Made by a program: the position numbers and the translations under genes. Source: Micrococcus sp. 2A (GTDB lineage Bacteria > Actinomycetota > Actinomycetes > Actinomycetales > Micrococcaceae). Taken from it: 64,000 bases of DNA. This document shows positions 62,782 through 64,000 of this stretch, piece after piece. Location of the stretch: the NCBI RefSeq assembly GCF_039519235.1, contig NZ_CP154351.1, positions 1,178,001 through 1,242,000 on the forward strand, in the 5' to 3' direction. A model generated the notes under the pieces. It saw only the letters and a list, made by a program, of their open reading frames with translations. It was not told the origin of the DNA and made no database searches. The stretch's first letter is position 1, and each line of letters opens with the position of its first letter.

Positions 62782-64000
62782 CCACCACTTCCAACGCCCC
62801 CCAGGTTGCCGTCAACGACATCGGCACCGCCGAGGAGCTGCTCGCCGCGATCGACGCGACCATCAAGTACTTCAACGATGGCGACCTCGTCGAGGGCACC
62901 GTCGTCAAGGTGGACCGCGACGAGGTCCTGCTCGACATCGGGTACAAGACCGAGGGCGTCATCCCCTCCCGCGAGCTGTCCATCAAGCACGACGTGGACC
63001 CGGATGAGGTCGTGGCCGTGGGCGACTCCGTCGAGGCCCTCGTCCTCACCAAGGAGGACAAGGAAGGCCGCCTGATCCTCTCCAAGAAGCGCGCGCAGTA
63101 CGAGCGCGCCTGGGGCGACATCGAGAAGATCAAGGAGGAGGACGGCGTCGTCGAGGGCACCGTCATCGAGGTCGTCAAGGGCGGCCTCATCATCGACATC
63201 GGCCTCCGCGGCTTCCTCCCCGCCTCGCTGGTGGAGATGCGCCGCGTGCGCGACCTGGCCCCCTACATCGGCCAGAAGCTCGAGGCGAAGATCATCGAGC
63301 TGGACAAGAACCGCAACAACGTGGTGCTCTCCCGCCGTGCCTGGCTCGAGCAGACCCAGTCCGAGGTCCGCTCCAACTTCCTCCACAAGCTGGAGAAGGG
63401 CCAGGTCCGTCAGGGCGTCGTGTCCTCGATCGTCAACTTCGGCGCGTTCGTCGACCTGGGCGGCGTGGACGGCCTCGTGCACGTCTCCGAGCTCTCCTGG
63501 AAGCACATCGACCACCCGTCCGAGGTCGTCGAGGTCGGCAAGGAGGTCACCGTCGAGGTCCTCGAGGTCGACATGGACCGCGAGCGTGTCTCCCTGTCGC
63601 TGAAGGCGACCCAGGAGGATCCGTGGCAGCTCTTCGCCCGGACCCACGCCCTGGGCCAGGTCGTGCCCGGCAAGGTCACCAAGCTCGTCCCCTTCGGCGC
63701 GTTCGTGCGCGTCGAGGACGGCATCGAGGGCCTCGTGCACATCTCCGAGCTGGCCTCGCGCCACATCGACACCGCCGAGCAGGTCGTGTCGGTCAACGAC
63801 GAGCTGTTCGTCAAGGTCATCGACATCGACCTCGAGCGTCGCCGCATCTCCCTCTCCCTCAAGCAGGCCAACGAGGGCGTGGACCCGGACGGCACCGAGT
63901 TCGACCCCGCGCTCTACGGCATGGCCGCCGAGTACGACGAGGAGGGGAACTACAAGTACCCCGAGGGCTTCGACGTCGAGACCAACGAGTGGATGGAGGG
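62778..64000 (+). CDS. rpsA: 30S ribosomal protein S1, 3' end outside the window
   Basis: Binds mRNA on the small ribosomal subunit. About 407 residues are visible. Four S1 repeats are seen at about 36–105, 123–188, 209–277 and 294–364, the usual number in actinobacteria. GDLVEGTVVKVDRDEVLLDIGYK opens the first and VNFGAFVDLGGVDGLVHVSELSW is the most typical. The acidic C-terminal part after 370 is cut by the window. ATG with GGAG 10 nt upstream. The polA–rpsA neighbourhood is conserved in actinobacteria. Confidence 0.96.
   Translation, partial: MTTTSNAPQVAVNDIGTAEELLAAIDATIKYFNDGDLVEGTVVKVDRDEVLLDIGYKTEGVIPSRELSIKHDVDPDEVVAVGDSVEALVLTKEDKEGRLILSKKRAQYERAWGDIEKIKEEDGVVEGTVIEVVKGGLIIDIGLRGFLPASLVEMRRVRDLAPYIGQKLEAKIIELDKNRNNVVLSRRAWLEQTQSEVRSNFLHKLEKGQVRQGVVSSIVNFGAFVDLGGVDGLVHVSELSWKHIDHPSEVVEVGKEVTVEVLEVDMDRERVSLSLKATQEDPWQLFARTHALGQVVPGKVTKLVPFGAFVRVEDGIEGLVHISELASRHIDTAEQVVSVNDELFVKVIDIDLERRRISLSLKQANEGVDPDGTEFDPALYGMAAEYDEEGNYKYPEGFDVETNEWME

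Noticed and set aside
1-64000. CRISPR arrays, insertion sequences or transposase genes.
   Set aside because: No spaced direct repeats, transposase motifs or terminal inverted repeats were seen on either strand.

Overview
The window is very GC-rich DNA of an actinobacterium, most likely a Micrococcus-like member of the Micrococcaceae. This rests on a mycothiol-dependent formaldehyde dehydrogenase, a DUF6318-type lipoprotein, the thrS–HIT–pgsA order, the hisI–trpE–TIGR02234–HGxxPAAW–trpCBA–lgt–gltBD–pyk–pdtaR block and the polA–rpsA order, all typical of Micrococcales. Almost everything is chromosomal core. I saw no insertion sequence, prophage, plasmid gene or CRISPR array.

Layout. 0–5 kb: truncated S-(hydroxymethyl)mycothiol dehydrogenase, a YedK/HMCES abasic-site protein, two exported proteins of unknown role (PKD-like and DUF6318, with an AT-richer internal segment), and a Tat-exported metallophosphoesterase behind a possible PHO box. 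5–9.7 kb: an SOS pair in which two LexA boxes precede a DUF6504 gene and the error-prone polymerase gene dnaE2. 9.7–15 kb: a DUF222/HNH nuclease, then thrS–HIT hydrolase–pgsA. 15–20 kb: ybaK and sufE, an amino-acid permease that separates sufE from its usual partner sseA, then zapE and a four-tRNA cluster (Gly, Val, Cys, Gly). 20–25 kb: a PD-(D/E)XK nuclease-like gene overlapping def–fmt–rsmB–rpe. 25–30 kb: an FMN riboswitch and the riboflavin operon ribM–ribD–ribE–ribBA–ribH. 30–31.7 kb: two unknown membrane proteins. 31.8–41.5 kb: hisE–hisG–hisF, a TIGR03085 gene on the opposite strand, then hisI–trpE–two small membrane proteins–trpC–trpB–trpA–lgt. 41.6–49.9 kb: gltB–gltD, pyk and an ANTAR response regulator. 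50–56.5 kb: tRNA-Leu and a Na+/H+ antiporter operon with mrpA and mrpB fused. 56.5–64 kb: a hotdog thioesterase, polA, two tandem Eis-type acetyltransferases and the start of rpsA.

Organisation and control. Genes are packed tightly, and many neighbours share ATGA, GTGA or TTGA junctions that suggest translational coupling. The clearest control elements are the FMN riboswitch, two LexA boxes placed in promoter spacers, and a family of -10 elements (TANNNT or CANNNT) lying 6–8 bp upstream of start codons, which predicts many leaderless mRNAs. Several of these promoters are divergent pairs. I found no wholly new multi-gene system. The best leads are the reduced SOS mutagenesis cassette, the leaderless and divergent promoter architecture, the base-composition mosaic in the exported-protein pair, the Mrp operon next to tRNA-Leu, and the tandem eis genes behind polA.
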